DNA from: Tetradesmus obliquus
Taxonomy: Eukaryota; Chlorophyta; Chlorophyceae; Sphaeropleales; Scenedesmaceae
Assembly: GCA_030272155.1 (NCBI GenBank)
Contig: CP126192.1
Location: 8,032,501-8,096,500, forward strand
Direction: 5' to 3'
DNA length: 64,000 bases
Numbering within the stretch: the stretch's first letter is position 1; each line of letters starts with the position of its first letter. A program made the position numbers and the translations under genes. Below are positions 36,213 to 47,303 of the stretch, piece by piece. A model generated the notes under the pieces. It searched no databases and was not told the origin of the DNA. It saw nothing but the letters and a program-made list of their open reading frames with translations.

Positions 36213-37514
36213 TCAGACAGACCCCTGCAGCAGCTGCTGCTGTTGCTGTCGCAGGGCAAACTGCTGCTTCAAGAAGTGCATCATAGCACTTTGCATCGCT
36301 GCCTTGACTTGTGACTGCTGAGTCATGCCCCCGCCAGCAGCTGCAGCAGCAACCGGGGACAGCTGCAACACGCCAGGCGCCTGCACGGCACGCACAACTG
36401 GCGCTGACCTGCAGCGTGGCTGCTGCTGCTGCTGCTGCATGCGCAGCTGCTGCTGCTGACTTGCGGCGCTTGCAGGCCTGCCGGCTGCCACTGGCTGCGC
36501 ATGCAGCAGCTCAACCAGTGTTGCTGCAGCAAGCAGCTTCTCATCTGTTGCTTGATCGTCCTCATCTGTCTCCGCTGCTGGTGCTGCTGCTGCGGCACTG
36601 GCTGCCACGCCAGCAGCTGCCTCTGCAGGCACATGCGCAGCGGCCCCAGCGCTGCCACCGCTGCTGCTGGGCGAGCTGTTGCCGGCGGCAGCAGCAGCAG
36701 CAGCAGCAGCAGCACCAGCAGATGATGCAGCATTCTGCACTGCAGCCGGTGCTGCTGCATGTCGTGCCAGGCTCTGCGGCAAGGCATGCATGGACGGCGG
36801 CAGCAGCGGCGCGAGCTGCGGCACGCCACCAAACGCCAGCGGTGCCAGAGGTGTCTCCACTGCGTCATCTTCATCCTCCTCCTCTTCTGTTGTCACATCA
36901 TCGTCACATGGCTGCAGCAGGTCCTGGTAGCAGCTCACAATCTTGCGCACGCGCGGCGCTGCGGCGCCTGCAGCTGTTGCTGCTGTCTTCGCCTTCTTCC
37001 TTGCTGCATCTGCTGCTGCGGCAGCTGCTGCTGGTGCCGCAGCTAGCTGCGCTTGTGCTGCGGCGGCAGAGTTGGCTCCGGCTGCTGTGCTGAGGCTAGG
37101 CATGCGCAGCTTGCGGAGCTTGCAGGCTTCCAGCAGCAGCTGCTGCTGCTGTAGCTGCAGCTGCATCTGCTTGCTGGGCAGCTGCTGCAGGTGCTGCTTC
37201 TGCTGCTGCTGGCCACCTTGTGGCATTACCATGCCAGGCACCATCACTAGCATACCATTTGGCAGGGCTGCAGGAAAGTAACGCACTGCACTGCACATAC
37301 CGGCTTGCTGGGCGGTCCTTTTGAGTGCTGTGCTGCCAGCTGCTGCTGGCCCTGCTGTTGCTGATGCCTTCTGGTACTGCTGGGCCATCAAGCTGTAGGC
37401 TTGCAAGTGCTGCTGCATCACCAGCTGCTGCTTCTGCTGCTTGGTTGTGCCAGGAGCAGCATCAGGCATGCTGGCGACCATTGCTGTTTGAGGTGGCATC
37501 TCTGTTACGTCCAC
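36213..37514 (-). CDS. Gln/Ala-rich probable nuclear protein
   Basis: An intron-less ORF of 433 aa. Residues 22-130 are Gln-rich with scattered Leu and Met. Residues 145-190 are Ala-rich with the basic patch ARKKAKTAAT (about 171-180), a possible nuclear localisation signal. A conserved-looking segment RVRKIVSCYQDLLQPCDDD is followed by an acidic run (TEEEEDEDD, about 209-217). Long Ala runs and Gln tracts continue to the C-terminus. The composition resembles transcriptional coactivator or chromatin-associated proteins, but no folded domain is recognisable. The start at 37514 is the first ATG. The long uninterrupted frame, with an acidic/basic pattern that repeats alone would not create, supports a real gene. 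Confidence 0.55.
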   Translation of the reverse strand: MDVTEMPPQTAMVASMPDAAPGTTKQQKQQLVMQQHLQAYSLMAQQYQKASATAGPAAAGSTALKRTAQQAGMCSAVRYFPAALPNGMLVMVPGMVMPQGGQQQQKQHLQQLPSKQMQLQLQQQQLLLEACKLRKLRMPSLSTAAGANSAAAAQAQLAAAPAAAAAAADAARKKAKTAATAAGAAAPRVRKIVSCYQDLLQPCDDDVTTEEEEDEDDAVETPLAPLAFGGVPQLAPLLPPSMHALPQSLARHAAAPAAVQNAASSAGAAAAAAAAAAGNSSPSSSGGSAGAAAHVPAEAAAGVAASAAAAAPAAETDEDDQATDEKLLAAATLVELLHAQPVAAGRPASAASQQQQLRMQQQQQQPRCRSAPVVRAVQAPGVLQLSPVAAAAAGGGMTQQSQVKAAMQSAMMHFLKQQFALRQQQQQLLQGSV

Positions 37515-39592
37515 TCAGCTGTGCCTGATCAACCCAGCACTGACGTTGCTTCTTCAGATAGTAGAGCTCCGTCTGCAGGATTAAGTATCGAAGCACCAAC
37601 GGCAGCAGGATGAGGAAGGCGGAGTCAGAAACAGACGGTTCAGCACATTCACACCTGGTCAAGATTGGACCCAGCAGGGCTGTTGCAGTGTCAGTTACTG
37701 TTGGCAGCATGCACCACCCTCAGGCGCACGCCGAAGGCAAAAAAAGCTGCAAATTGGATCAGAAAACAATCTGAATGGCTGCCTTTGACGCAAGCGAAGC
37801 ATGCAGGAGGGCAGGCCCGTCAACAACGCGCCAACAACGCTGCAGCAGCAGTCACCCACTATTCACACTTTGGAACGTTCAATTCCTTCAGCGTAGGTAC
37901 CTAACAACGTTTTGTTTGGGACTGGGGACTGTGTTGCGGGCTGGACAGCTGTTGCAGTTTGAAGTGGAGAGCCTGACTGCAGGTATGCGATGCTTTTTAT
38001 AATCACAGCTTGATGACTGGCACATGACAGCTTATCGGTGGCTCTGCATCGAGCAGCAGTCAAGTCCACGCTGTACCGGTTAAAAACGCTGCTACAGCCA
38101 CGCCTGCTGACACAGCCCCGGCGCTGTTGCGGGCATGCTCGGCCAGAAAAACGCTGGATTTGGCGTTTGCAAGACAATACTGTTACTGCAGGGACGGAGG
38201 AACACTAGCGCCGGTCCCGCGTGGTGCGGAACGTGGCACTGATCAACAGACCACATCCACCCCACTGAACAGTCAGTCTGTCTCAGCGTCCACCATGAAC
38301 ATCTCGTCAGATGCTGCCACCTGACCTTTTCACTGCAGTACAAAATCCTGGAACAGCAGCTCTGTGGCAATTCATAATAGTCAAAGAGTCAGTTCGACCA
38401 GGGTTTAAAAAGGTGTCAGCATGTGGTCACCACAATCAAGTGCAGCACTGCTCCTAGTCAACACTGTTGACGTGGCACATCGTGGCTTGAAACAGTGAGT
38501 TCACGCACTTATCATAGCTGCACTGCAGTGCCGTCTTGCAAACCAGGCATGAGCATCAGTATGATCATCAGGCGAAGCAGCTCTGCAGGTGGACAACTCA
38601 TCAAATTGGAGGTGAATTACACAGCAGTCCCAGTGCCGCAGAGCACCGGAGCAACCAGTAAACACCCAGAAACAATCGGTCCTCACTTGCTGCCAGCCAC
38701 CAGTGGCAGATGTAAAGCACCACCTCTCCTCGAGAGATTGCACCAACGTGCACTCTTCTCTAGAGCAGGTCACCACAGTTGCAGAGCACACAACTCGAGC
38801 TGCCCATGCACGGCTGCGTGGAGCAACTTGAAGGCACCCCATCAGCGCCTAGCAACAGCTGCCGCGCACTGCATTGCAGCTGCTGCTGCCGCCTCACAAG
38901 CGTGCCTCTGCTCATTATGCACTATCTGATGCTTCAGGCGCTGTGTTGCTATGGTTCATGCACACTTGTGAAGGTTGAGATGCCTAGCTTGTATGAATGA
39001 GCAGACACAGCACTAGCTGCCATGAGCAGCTGCACCCAATACAGAGCGCAGCAACAGAAGCAGAATACAGCCCAGCACTGCGTACTGTGCAACATCTTTC
39101 TTGCAAGCGAACTACACCTGCTACGACGCCTTAACAGAGAAAGACACTCCCGTTGCAGGCGCACCCAGCCCCCCCTACTACACCCCGGTTCAACCAGTCA
39201 ACCCTGAAACCTGCGCGACGCTGCAATGCACAGCAAACACTCCGCTGCTTGATGAGGCAGCTTTGCACCCACACGCTGCACACATGCACACTCCTGCTGC
39301 TGCTGTGCTGGTATGCTGCTGCTGGAGCAGCAGGCAGCACACCATTCAAACACACAAGCAGGTCAACTCTCACAACAGCAGCAACGACGACGCTGGTGCA
39401 GCGTCGCTGCAGCAGACCCAGCGCACTCAGCTATTGCATCATGCTGTGCGCATATGCTTAGCCTCAACGCTGCGCAATCGACAGCTACTGCAGACAGCTG
39501 CAGCTGAAGGCACGTGCCCAGCTGTCCGCTGCCGAAGCAACGCTACACACTACGGTATATGACATGTTCTCCCGACATGTTACACAACGCGC
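37515..39592. other. Intergenic region, nothing recognised
   Basis: About 2.1 kb between the Gln-rich gene and the 3' end of CHLP. Only short ORFs with no family resemblance are seen. The promoter of the Gln-rich gene is expected just above 37514, and the CHLP 3' UTR just below 39593; a TGTAA on the minus strand lies only about 10 bases after the CHLP stop. Confidence 0.35.
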
Positions 39593-42500
39593 TTAGACAG
39601 TGGCGCGGGCCTGGAACTCCTCTGTTGCCTTGCTGCCGAAGTTGACGTCAACGGACTTGCTGTCTGCTGCACGCAGTGCGTTGGCGCGCACAATGCTGGC
39701 GACAGTGTTGACCAGCAGCTTCACGTCGTCCAGGGGGTTGCCTGCAGGACAGGTGGGTTTGACTTTGTGTTAGTTTGACCAGGATTGGTTTGACCAAGCG
39801 TGACAGTAACAGCAGTTGCCTTGCAGGACGCGCTGCATCATGCTATCTTCTGACAGAAGTCTGCGCTGCGTAACCGCATAGCACGCAGCAGGCCTGCTTA
39901 CGCATCCACATGCCGCTGCTGCAACCCCAGCTTTGCACACAAATAAACAGCTGAACAACCAACAGCAAACAAATAAACCAACCTGGCACCACGGTCTTGT
40001 ACAGGTAGCTGTCGAAGGTCATCTTCTGCACGTAGCTGTCCTCGCACATCTCCACAAAGGCCTCGCGTGCGGGGTTGCTGCGGTAGAAGACCTTCTGCAG
40101 GATGTCCAGCACCTTGTAGGTGGTCCAGTACTTGCGGTCCCACCTGCAGCAGTAGCAGGGGTGATGCTGGTGGTTAGTTTGCTGCTTATCGCCATCCAAA
40201 ACTTGCTGTGCCATGTTCTCTGGGCGCACCACAAAAAAAAACCGGGTCTAGACGCAGCTGTAATGCTGGCACAACTAAGACGATTGTGCCAGCAAGCAAA
40301 CAAAGCCCAAACATGCAGTCAAACTCTGGTCAAACACCGGTCAAACTCACTTGTCCAGGTACACGCGGATGGCGGACTCGCCGCACATCTTCTTGCCGTT
40401 CTCGCTGGCCTCCACGATTGCCTCAGCACACATGCGGCCAGACTTGGCTGCAAAGTAGATGCCCTCGCCGGAGCACTTGGTCACGTAGCCGGCAGCATCA
40501 CCGACCAGAGCCACGCGGCCCTTGCAGCGCCGCGGGCGGGGGTGCTCGGGGATGGGGTGCGCCTCCACCCTGGATGTTCGGAATGGAAGATTTTGGAAGG
40601 CGGAGCACAGGCAGCAGAGCATGTCAGCCAATGGACAGTGCAAGTCGCGTCCGTAGATGTCATGCTACCTGACACCGGGGGAGCACAATTCTGCTGCTCT
40701 TAACGCACCCAACACCTGAAACTAATCTACTACTTCTGCATTAAACCATCAACACCTTGGAACCCCACCTGATGATCTTGCCGCCCTCGGTCTTGACCTT
40801 TGCCCTGTCGCGGGTGGCCTGCTGGTACTGCTTGATGGCGGTCTTATTCACCACTGTGCCGGTACCCACAGCCACGTGGTCGTACTTGGGAAACACCCAG
40901 CCGTAGAAGTCCGGGGACACGTCATCGCCCACGTACATCTCAGCCAGGTTCTCGTAGTACTTCATCTTGTCGTCTGCAGATCAGGAGAAAGTCCACATCG
41001 TGAGTTCACAGTGGCTGCGCATGCAGTTGTCAGCCACGTACATTTAAGCCAGGTTCTCGTAGTACTTCATCTTGTCGTCTGCAGATCAGGATAAAGTTCA
41101 CAGCATGAGTCAGTGGTTGCGCATGCAGTTGTCACGCGCATACATCTCAGCCAGGTTCTCGTAGTACTTAAAATAACTTGTCGTCGTCTTCATGGCAGAG
41201 ACAGTTGACAGCGTGACTTCACAGAAGTTTGATCTTCTTGGCCACGCGGCTGTTGGCGCCATTGGCACTCATGACACTTAGAAATGCAGCCAAATGACAA
41301 GATAACATGTCAACAACACCGATGCAACGCACCTGGGATGCGGATGCGCTCCTGGAAGGCGATGGCGTAATCGTACTCGCCAGCGTCAATCTCCTTGGCC
41401 ACGCGGGAGTTGGCGCCGTCAGCACCAATCACCAGGTCCACCTCCAGGGTTGCGGGGGTGCCGATCTTGGAGCCCTCGGCGTAGCCGTTGTAGTGGATGG
41501 TGATGGGGCCGTCAGCCACTGCAGCAGCAGCAGCAGCATGAAGATGAAGTGCTTTGTCAGTTACCTCATCGGTACTGATTGGCAGGTCAATGGGAGCCAT
41601 CTGCCACTGCAAAGCAAACTAGAACGCGAAAAACAACACGACAGCGTGCATGTATTGAGACGCTGCACCTGTGTGGATGTCCTGCCTGCAAAACAGCCAG
41701 CACAAACCACCCTCCTAACACCTGCCACAGATCAACCTGGCTGCTCGGCCTACCAGGCTGCTCCATCTTCATCAACAGGCCATTCACAATCTTGGCGCCG
41801 TCCTTCTCCGCGCGCCCTCCCTCCCAACCACAACTAATACACAATCAACAAATCGTTTTATCCTGCAATGTTCCTGCAATATTCAATCCTGCAATCAACC
41901 CAATCAAGCCCACCTGGCTGCTCCATCTTCATCATGAGGCCGTTGATGATGTTGGCGCCGTCCTTCTCTGCACGCTTGCGCAGGTAGTCGTCCATGACCT
42001 CGCGCCTGCACATGCCGATGTACTCGGTCTCGCTCAGCGTCTTGCCCACGTCCACCTCGCGGTTGCTGGGGCTGATCATCTTCATCTTGGTCACCTGTAT
42101 GGTGCATGCAGACACACATCATCATAAGCGGCAGCGAAGCAGGAATTGAAAGGGCGTGTGTAGAGTGGAGCCCAAGAGCCCACGCATGGGAATGCTTAAC
42201 TCGCTGTAGCGCAAGGCAGCCAGCATAGGAGCAGGCTCATGCTGCATGCCATCAGGCAAGCGTGCATCAGAAGCTGCCCTGCAGCACCACCTGATTTGCA
42301 TCTACAAGTACAGTAGCACCGTTGGGAAATCGAACAACATACTCAAAGACAAACTGTATGTTCCTGCTGTCCTGCGCACCTTGCGGTCAATGATCTCCTG
42401 TGGCAGGTCAAACTCCTGCACCATGCACAGGGGGATGGCACCACCGCATGGCTGCAGGCAGCAGCAGAAGCAAAACAGAACAGCACGCGAGCAGCCGCAG

Positions 42501-43633
42501 CAAAACAAGGATGATGGTGAGATGCTTGTACCGTGCATGCAGAGGACGTCGAGTTCAGTGCAGCAGCAGCACATCCCAGTCAAGTGGCGCTGCAAGGAAA
42601 CGTATGAAGCTGTGTTGCTGTGCCCGCAGATTCCTGCAAAACAACACGAATGAGCCACCATTATGGCTGCAGTACTTACGCTGCGCTTCTGCTGCATAGA
42701 TCATGCTTTGATACATGTCTGCATTGTACAAGCAACAGCCGCTTGTCTGCTACTGTCAGCATTCCTGCAAGCCATCCTACTACAGCACAGGCGCTAGCAG
42801 CCTCACACTCCGCTGACCATTCCTGCAAGCACCGCGGTCCCACGCCTCCCAGCTGTCACCCTCAATTCCAATCTCAGTCCCCAAAAAATAACACACCTTG
42901 CAGTTGTCCATCTTGCGCTCGATCAGGAAGGCCTCCACGCCGCCCTGGGCCAGGGTCTCTGCAGCGCAGGCACCGCTTGGTCCACCACCAATCACTGCCA
43001 CACGGAGCTTGCGGCCCTCTGGCAGCACAGCACCGTCCTTCACTGCTGCTGCCATCACCACCTGTGGCAAAGAGCAGGTGAAGCAGGGTTAGCATGGGGG
43101 TGGGGGGGGGCAGCTGCTGCTGTCTGCAGGGGCTGGGTGGGCGTATTTGAAGTTGGGCAGAAACTGCATGTGCTGGCAGCTGCTGTGTTGCATGGCACTG
43201 AGCTGCTGCGTAGTAACGATGTTTCAGCCAATAAATACTGCTACAGCGGGTGGCGAGTGCATGGCAGCATGCACAACCGGGCTACAAGGGTGTCCCTGCT
43301 GCCACAGCTCTACCTCCCCATGCAGGCGTTGCTGCCGTGATGTCTGCTACATGCACATTCAGCCAGATCCGCTGGATCTACTGTAATTCTAATCATTAAA
43401 TATCAATCGCGACGCTGCAATCCCCGTTCAGTGGCCCCAATCACCATGTTGCTCCTGCGGGATGCGGAGCCACACACGCGGCGAACTGCCACGGGGACCT
43501 GCACAGCGTTGAAGGCACGAGCCTGCACGGCCATCCTCACGCTGCGTGAGCCCTTCACAACGCGAGGGGCGACCACGCCAGCGCGGGCCTGGGCCTTAGC
43601 CACGATCTGCTTCTGTGCTGCCTTGAGTGCCAT
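39593..43633 (-). CDS. CHLP: Geranylgeranyl diphosphate/chlorophyll reductase, plastid
   Basis: A FAD-dependent enzyme that uses NADPH to reduce the geranylgeranyl chain to phytyl, for chlorophyll and for tocopherol/phylloquinone. Nine exons join with consistent phase into 508 aa: 43445..43633, 42897..43061, 42380..42451, 41914..42094, 41333..41518, 40769..40973, 40351..40569, 39983..40143, 39593..39741. Residues 1-60 are rich in Ala, Arg, Val and Ser and poor in acids, a chloroplast transit peptide. VAVIGGGPSG (near 84-93) is the FAD dinucleotide-binding motif. DNCKPCGGAIP, VDLVIGADGANSRVAKEI and GRVALVGDAAGYVTKCSGEGI are hallmark blocks of the family. Length matches known plant and algal enzymes. 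The start is the ATG that opens the transit peptide. Confidence 0.96.
41045..41822 (-). repeat. Partial copies of CHLP exons 4, 5 and 6
   Basis: The start of exon 6 (DDKMKYYENLAEMY) recurs upstream of the intact exon near 41045-41091 and 41139-41190, the latter with an insertion. The end of exon 4 (RAEKDGAxIxNGLxMKMEQP) recurs downstream near 41741-41822. A fragment of exon 5 (GANSRVAK) recurs near 41225-41275. The pattern matches that in MTR4 but with fewer copies. Confidence 0.85.
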
Positions 43634-44269
43634 TTTGACGACTGGTGCAGATAAATTGATCAGCCCAGAGTGGCAAGATGCATGGCTGGGGCCTGTTTTG
43701 GCCCACATCTTGGAGAGATCAGGGTCAAGTAACGAGTTGTCACATGACTGTTTTGTCAACTACAGCGACAGCAAGGCAAAAAATAATAATAGGAAGTGGA
43801 AGCAATTACAATGTGCTATTCACGGATGCTCACGGAGACAGTTGACCAGCAATACATCGCCAGTGCTCGTCGAGGTCGCTTGCACACGTATATAAACGAC
43901 AGACAAAGTAGGCTTGACATGCCTGCTGTCGAATGCCTCGCAATCGCCGACCATGCGCAGTCTGCTGCAACTCCACCAGCCCTGCCATCCAGCCTTTATG
44001 GAGACCTCTCAGCTGCCTAGGTCGAAACGCTCGCAAGCCTCCTCCGCTAGCCTCGCACAATTCCGTGTAAGATCTGCGTTCAGAGCAGCACAGGAGCCAA
44101 GGCACATGTCCAGTCAGATGCAGCCATATGCAGCACCAAAATATCATCCAACACACCAAATCTTCAGGTACCATCTAGCATCTAGCCATCATCATTTGCC
44201 TGAGAGGTCCAGCTGCAGCAGCTGCACACACTTCATTAAATGTAAGCAGACTTGAAAACTAACACCATG
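43634..44269. other. Short intergenic region upstream of CHLP
   Basis: About 640 bases between the CHLP start and the Nudix stop, both genes on the minus strand. It should hold the CHLP promoter and Nudix 3' UTR. No element recognised. Confidence 0.35.
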
Positions 44270-45517
44270 CTAATACCATGCTTCAGGCAGAAGCTGCAGT
44301 ACAGGTTGCTTACTGTCGAGGCTTCTCAGCTTGTGCACCTCCAGCCACTGCACTGCATCCACGTCATCGCTGGCTACTGGCTGCGCCTGAGGGTCCGCAG
44401 CCATCGCAGCTACCTGCAGAGGACGAAGCATATTCATTGTGACCAAACGGCTACTGGCTCAGCAACGCAACACTTAGCATTTGCATGGCGATAGTACCGT
44501 CCGCCATCAAAAGGTGGTGGCAAGAGTTTGCACAATGTCATGACATGGCATCTCTTGGCGGCTGCTCAACGGCTGCCCAAGGGCGCTACAGCTTTATGTG
44601 TAATCTTGGTTTCAACTGCCAGATCAGCACTTGCCTCCACCACCACATAGTGGAACTTGAGCCGCCCGGTGTCATCTGGGTTGATGGAGTCCACTGCTGC
44701 AAAGGGCGTGGGCTGCTGCAGCGACTTGCTGAAGCCCTCACTGGACACACCTGCAGTGGTGCAGCACAACAGTATCTTGTACCTTAGCATAACAGCTTTG
44801 TATCCTGAAATGACACCAGGTGCCTGCTGTACAGCCACAGCTGCCGCAGCGACTTGCTGAAGCCCTCACTGGCCACGCCTGCAGTGGTGCAGCACAAAAA
44901 AAATCGTCCTCTTTTCTCAGTTGCGTTACACAAACACGAAACCAGGTACAGCAAGCACAGCGCTCAATAAGCACAGTTGTACAAGCAGGGCTGCTGCAAG
45001 TCGCTGCAGGCCTGCGTGTCCTGGCGATGGCTGCTGCTGCAGCCGGCCTGGTGGCTTACTGGCAGCAAGGCTGGCATCATTCACCAGTAGTAGCTGCTGT
45101 CACCCTTTACCATTGCGCCAGAGGCCAGTGACAGAAAGGAAGTACGGCGCCTTCCCTTGCTGTTGCCTGCGTTCAACGGCTGGAGTTCCAGCCAGCATTA
45201 TTGAGTTCTTGCAGGGTGTGGCAGCGCACCTTGGTTGTTGCGTATCTGCACTCCAGTCTCCTCCATGACCTCCCGCACCGCACAACTGGCAAGCGTTTCA
45301 CCTGCAGGAGCAGCGGCAGCAGCAGCAGCCACTGGTGTCAGCGATCGTGTGCCTTGGCATGCAAACACGTGCATGCAGTCACCAGCATGCTGCTACTTGC
45401 ACTCCCTGCTTGCATGGCTTTGTTCACAGAAGGTCTCACAGGCATGCAACAGAGGGTACAGCTGCGATAGTACTCCTGAGTCTCAATGAGCCAATGAGAC
45501 CTTCAGAAGGACACACC

Positions 45518-45582
<65 letters not shown>

Positions 45583-45611
45583 GTTGTTGCTGCTGCTGCC
45601 GCCGCCGCCGC

Positions 45612-45653
<42 letters not shown>

Positions 45654-46298
45654 CCCACCTAGCTCCAGGCTGCCGCCAGGGAAGCACCACTGGCCCTTGG
45701 CAGGCTCTTTGGCACGCCGTATAAGCAGCACCTGTAACAAACCGACAGATCAAGGACAGATATAAGAAATCCTGCAACTGCTTTGTTGTTGTGATACACA
45801 GACCACCAGCAGCTGTGTTCCTAGCATGTTTGCGGCTGTGAAGAAAACAAGCACGTGCTATGCTGGCATCCTGCAAGCCTGCTGTTGCTGTGTCAGGTTC
45901 CTGCAACGCCACATTGCCAGCGCTACAGGTATGGATGCAAACACTGGCTAGCCTGCTTAAGAATTTGGGTGTGTACAGCGCCATACCTCTGGTGCCTGGC
46001 CTATTGTAACTGGCTTGCGGAACACTACGACACCAACTCCCACCCGCGGCTCATCTGGATAAGCTCTGCAAGTGGATGCACCCACATTGCCATGAATAAG
46101 TCTAATGACTTATTCGCTATACAAACTCTTTTTCAGCTCAATGAACATGAATCGCATGCAATGGCACCAGATGCAAACCTGGCCAGCTGGCAATGTTGCA
46201 CCAGCACAGCCGCGCTGCTGTGTGCTGCCTGCTGTGCTCACCTGCTGCGTGGGGCACTGCTGGTTGTTATCTGCTGCTGCTGAGTTGCTGCCTGGCAT
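44270..46298 (-). CDS. Nudix hydrolase
   Basis: A hydrolase of nucleoside diphosphates linked to another moiety; the substrate (ADP-ribose, NADH, oxidised nucleotides) cannot be told from sequence alone. Supported exons: 45987..46065, 45659..45731, 45230..45301, about 44617..44750, 44270..44413. The Nudix box is complete across an intron: GGSLELG then ETLASCAVREVMEETGV, fitting Gx5Ex7REUxEExGU. Upstream is a strand VGVGVVVFRKPV, and downstream PFAAVDSINPDDTGRLKFHYVVV and DDVDAVQWLEVHKL, as in COG1051-type proteins. The frame ends QLLPEAWY. The ATG at 46298 (MPGSNSAAADNNQQC, donor after 46242) is a candidate first exon, but its phase does not fit the exon at 46065, so an exon is missing or the start is different. 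A decayed copy of the start of the 44750 exon lies near 44830-44886. Confidence 0.8.
45521..45657. repeat. Long CTG/CAG microsatellite next to a Nudix exon
   Basis: About 135 bases of nearly pure CTG units, broken by a CCG-rich patch near 45582-45612. It begins directly after the donor of the exon 45659..45731 within the Nudix intron. Confidence 0.9.
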
Positions 46299-47303
46299 CT
46301 AGAAGCTATCATGAAACTCGATCTGGCGTTCGCTGTGGACATGCTGCTCCATATGCACCTAGATAGGTGCCCTGTGACTAGCATGGTTGCAGGGTACGAA
46401 CTGCTGTCGTGGCAGCGTGAGCAGGGCGTAGCTTTAGTTCAGTTTGGCTCAGATATCATAATGGAAGCTTTAGTGGGGCACAACTGCGTGCAGCGACTTG
46501 GTGAGACGGTTTGGCAACGGGGCAAGCACCGGTCTCAGCCAAGGACGAACTGATCAATACTGCTATTACAGTGTCCGCATAGCTGTTACTCGTAATGAGC
46601 TCTTTTTTCAATGTTTGGTATTGGCTTTGTTGCTGTCAGGCACTTGTGTCAGGGGTCGAAACCCTTGTGTGGGGTGGACTGTGTGCCACACAGCTACTAC
46701 TGTGGATGCAGTCAGGCGTGACAGATAGTGCTACTTTTTGTGGCGATGCATTCAATTTTGCGTGGCTGATAGGTGATGAGCATCTGGCAATAAGGCTCTT
46801 CCTGATGGCAGAAATGCTCCAGCCTGGCAGGTCACCTGCGGGTGCACCTGAGAGGAGGCTGTGCTGCAGGTGTTTGGCAGTCGTAGCAGGTCGTAGCATC
46901 TTTATTCTTATAAAAGCAGACCAGGCAGACTGAGACTTTGTAACAAAGCTGGTACCTGCAGGTCAAGGAGCTGTAGTTGCGTGAACTGCCTGCCACCAGG
47001 GTCGTAGGAAGCATGGCAGCAATTGCCTCTGCTGGCAAGTTCCCTGCCCCACTGTGGCACGATGACTCCGTGGATCAAACGGTTATAAACAAAAGTCAGA
47101 TTTGTGGAATTTCAAAACACAGAAGCGCACTGCATCACAGTGTCACGAGCCACACGGAACTGGTGTTTTGCACGGCAAAAGCCGCGTTCCAACTCAAGCC
47201 GTTTCGGCACGTGTCATGTTTTGACCCCCCAGCGGTGATCCTAGCAGCATTGCAGGTCTGCAAGAAGGTTTTCATTGCCCTCGCCTTGCTTGATGCAGGA
47301 AAG
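46299..47303. other. Region between divergent Nudix and TauE genes
   Basis: About 1 kb separating oppositely transcribed genes; both promoters should lie here. No coding block or element is recognisable. Confidence 0.35.

Noticed and set aside
46311..46933. Short plus-strand ORFs between Nudix and TauE as a gene or as TauE 5' exons
   Set aside because: No family resemblance and no consistent splice phase to the TauE exon 1, which has a good start at 47304.
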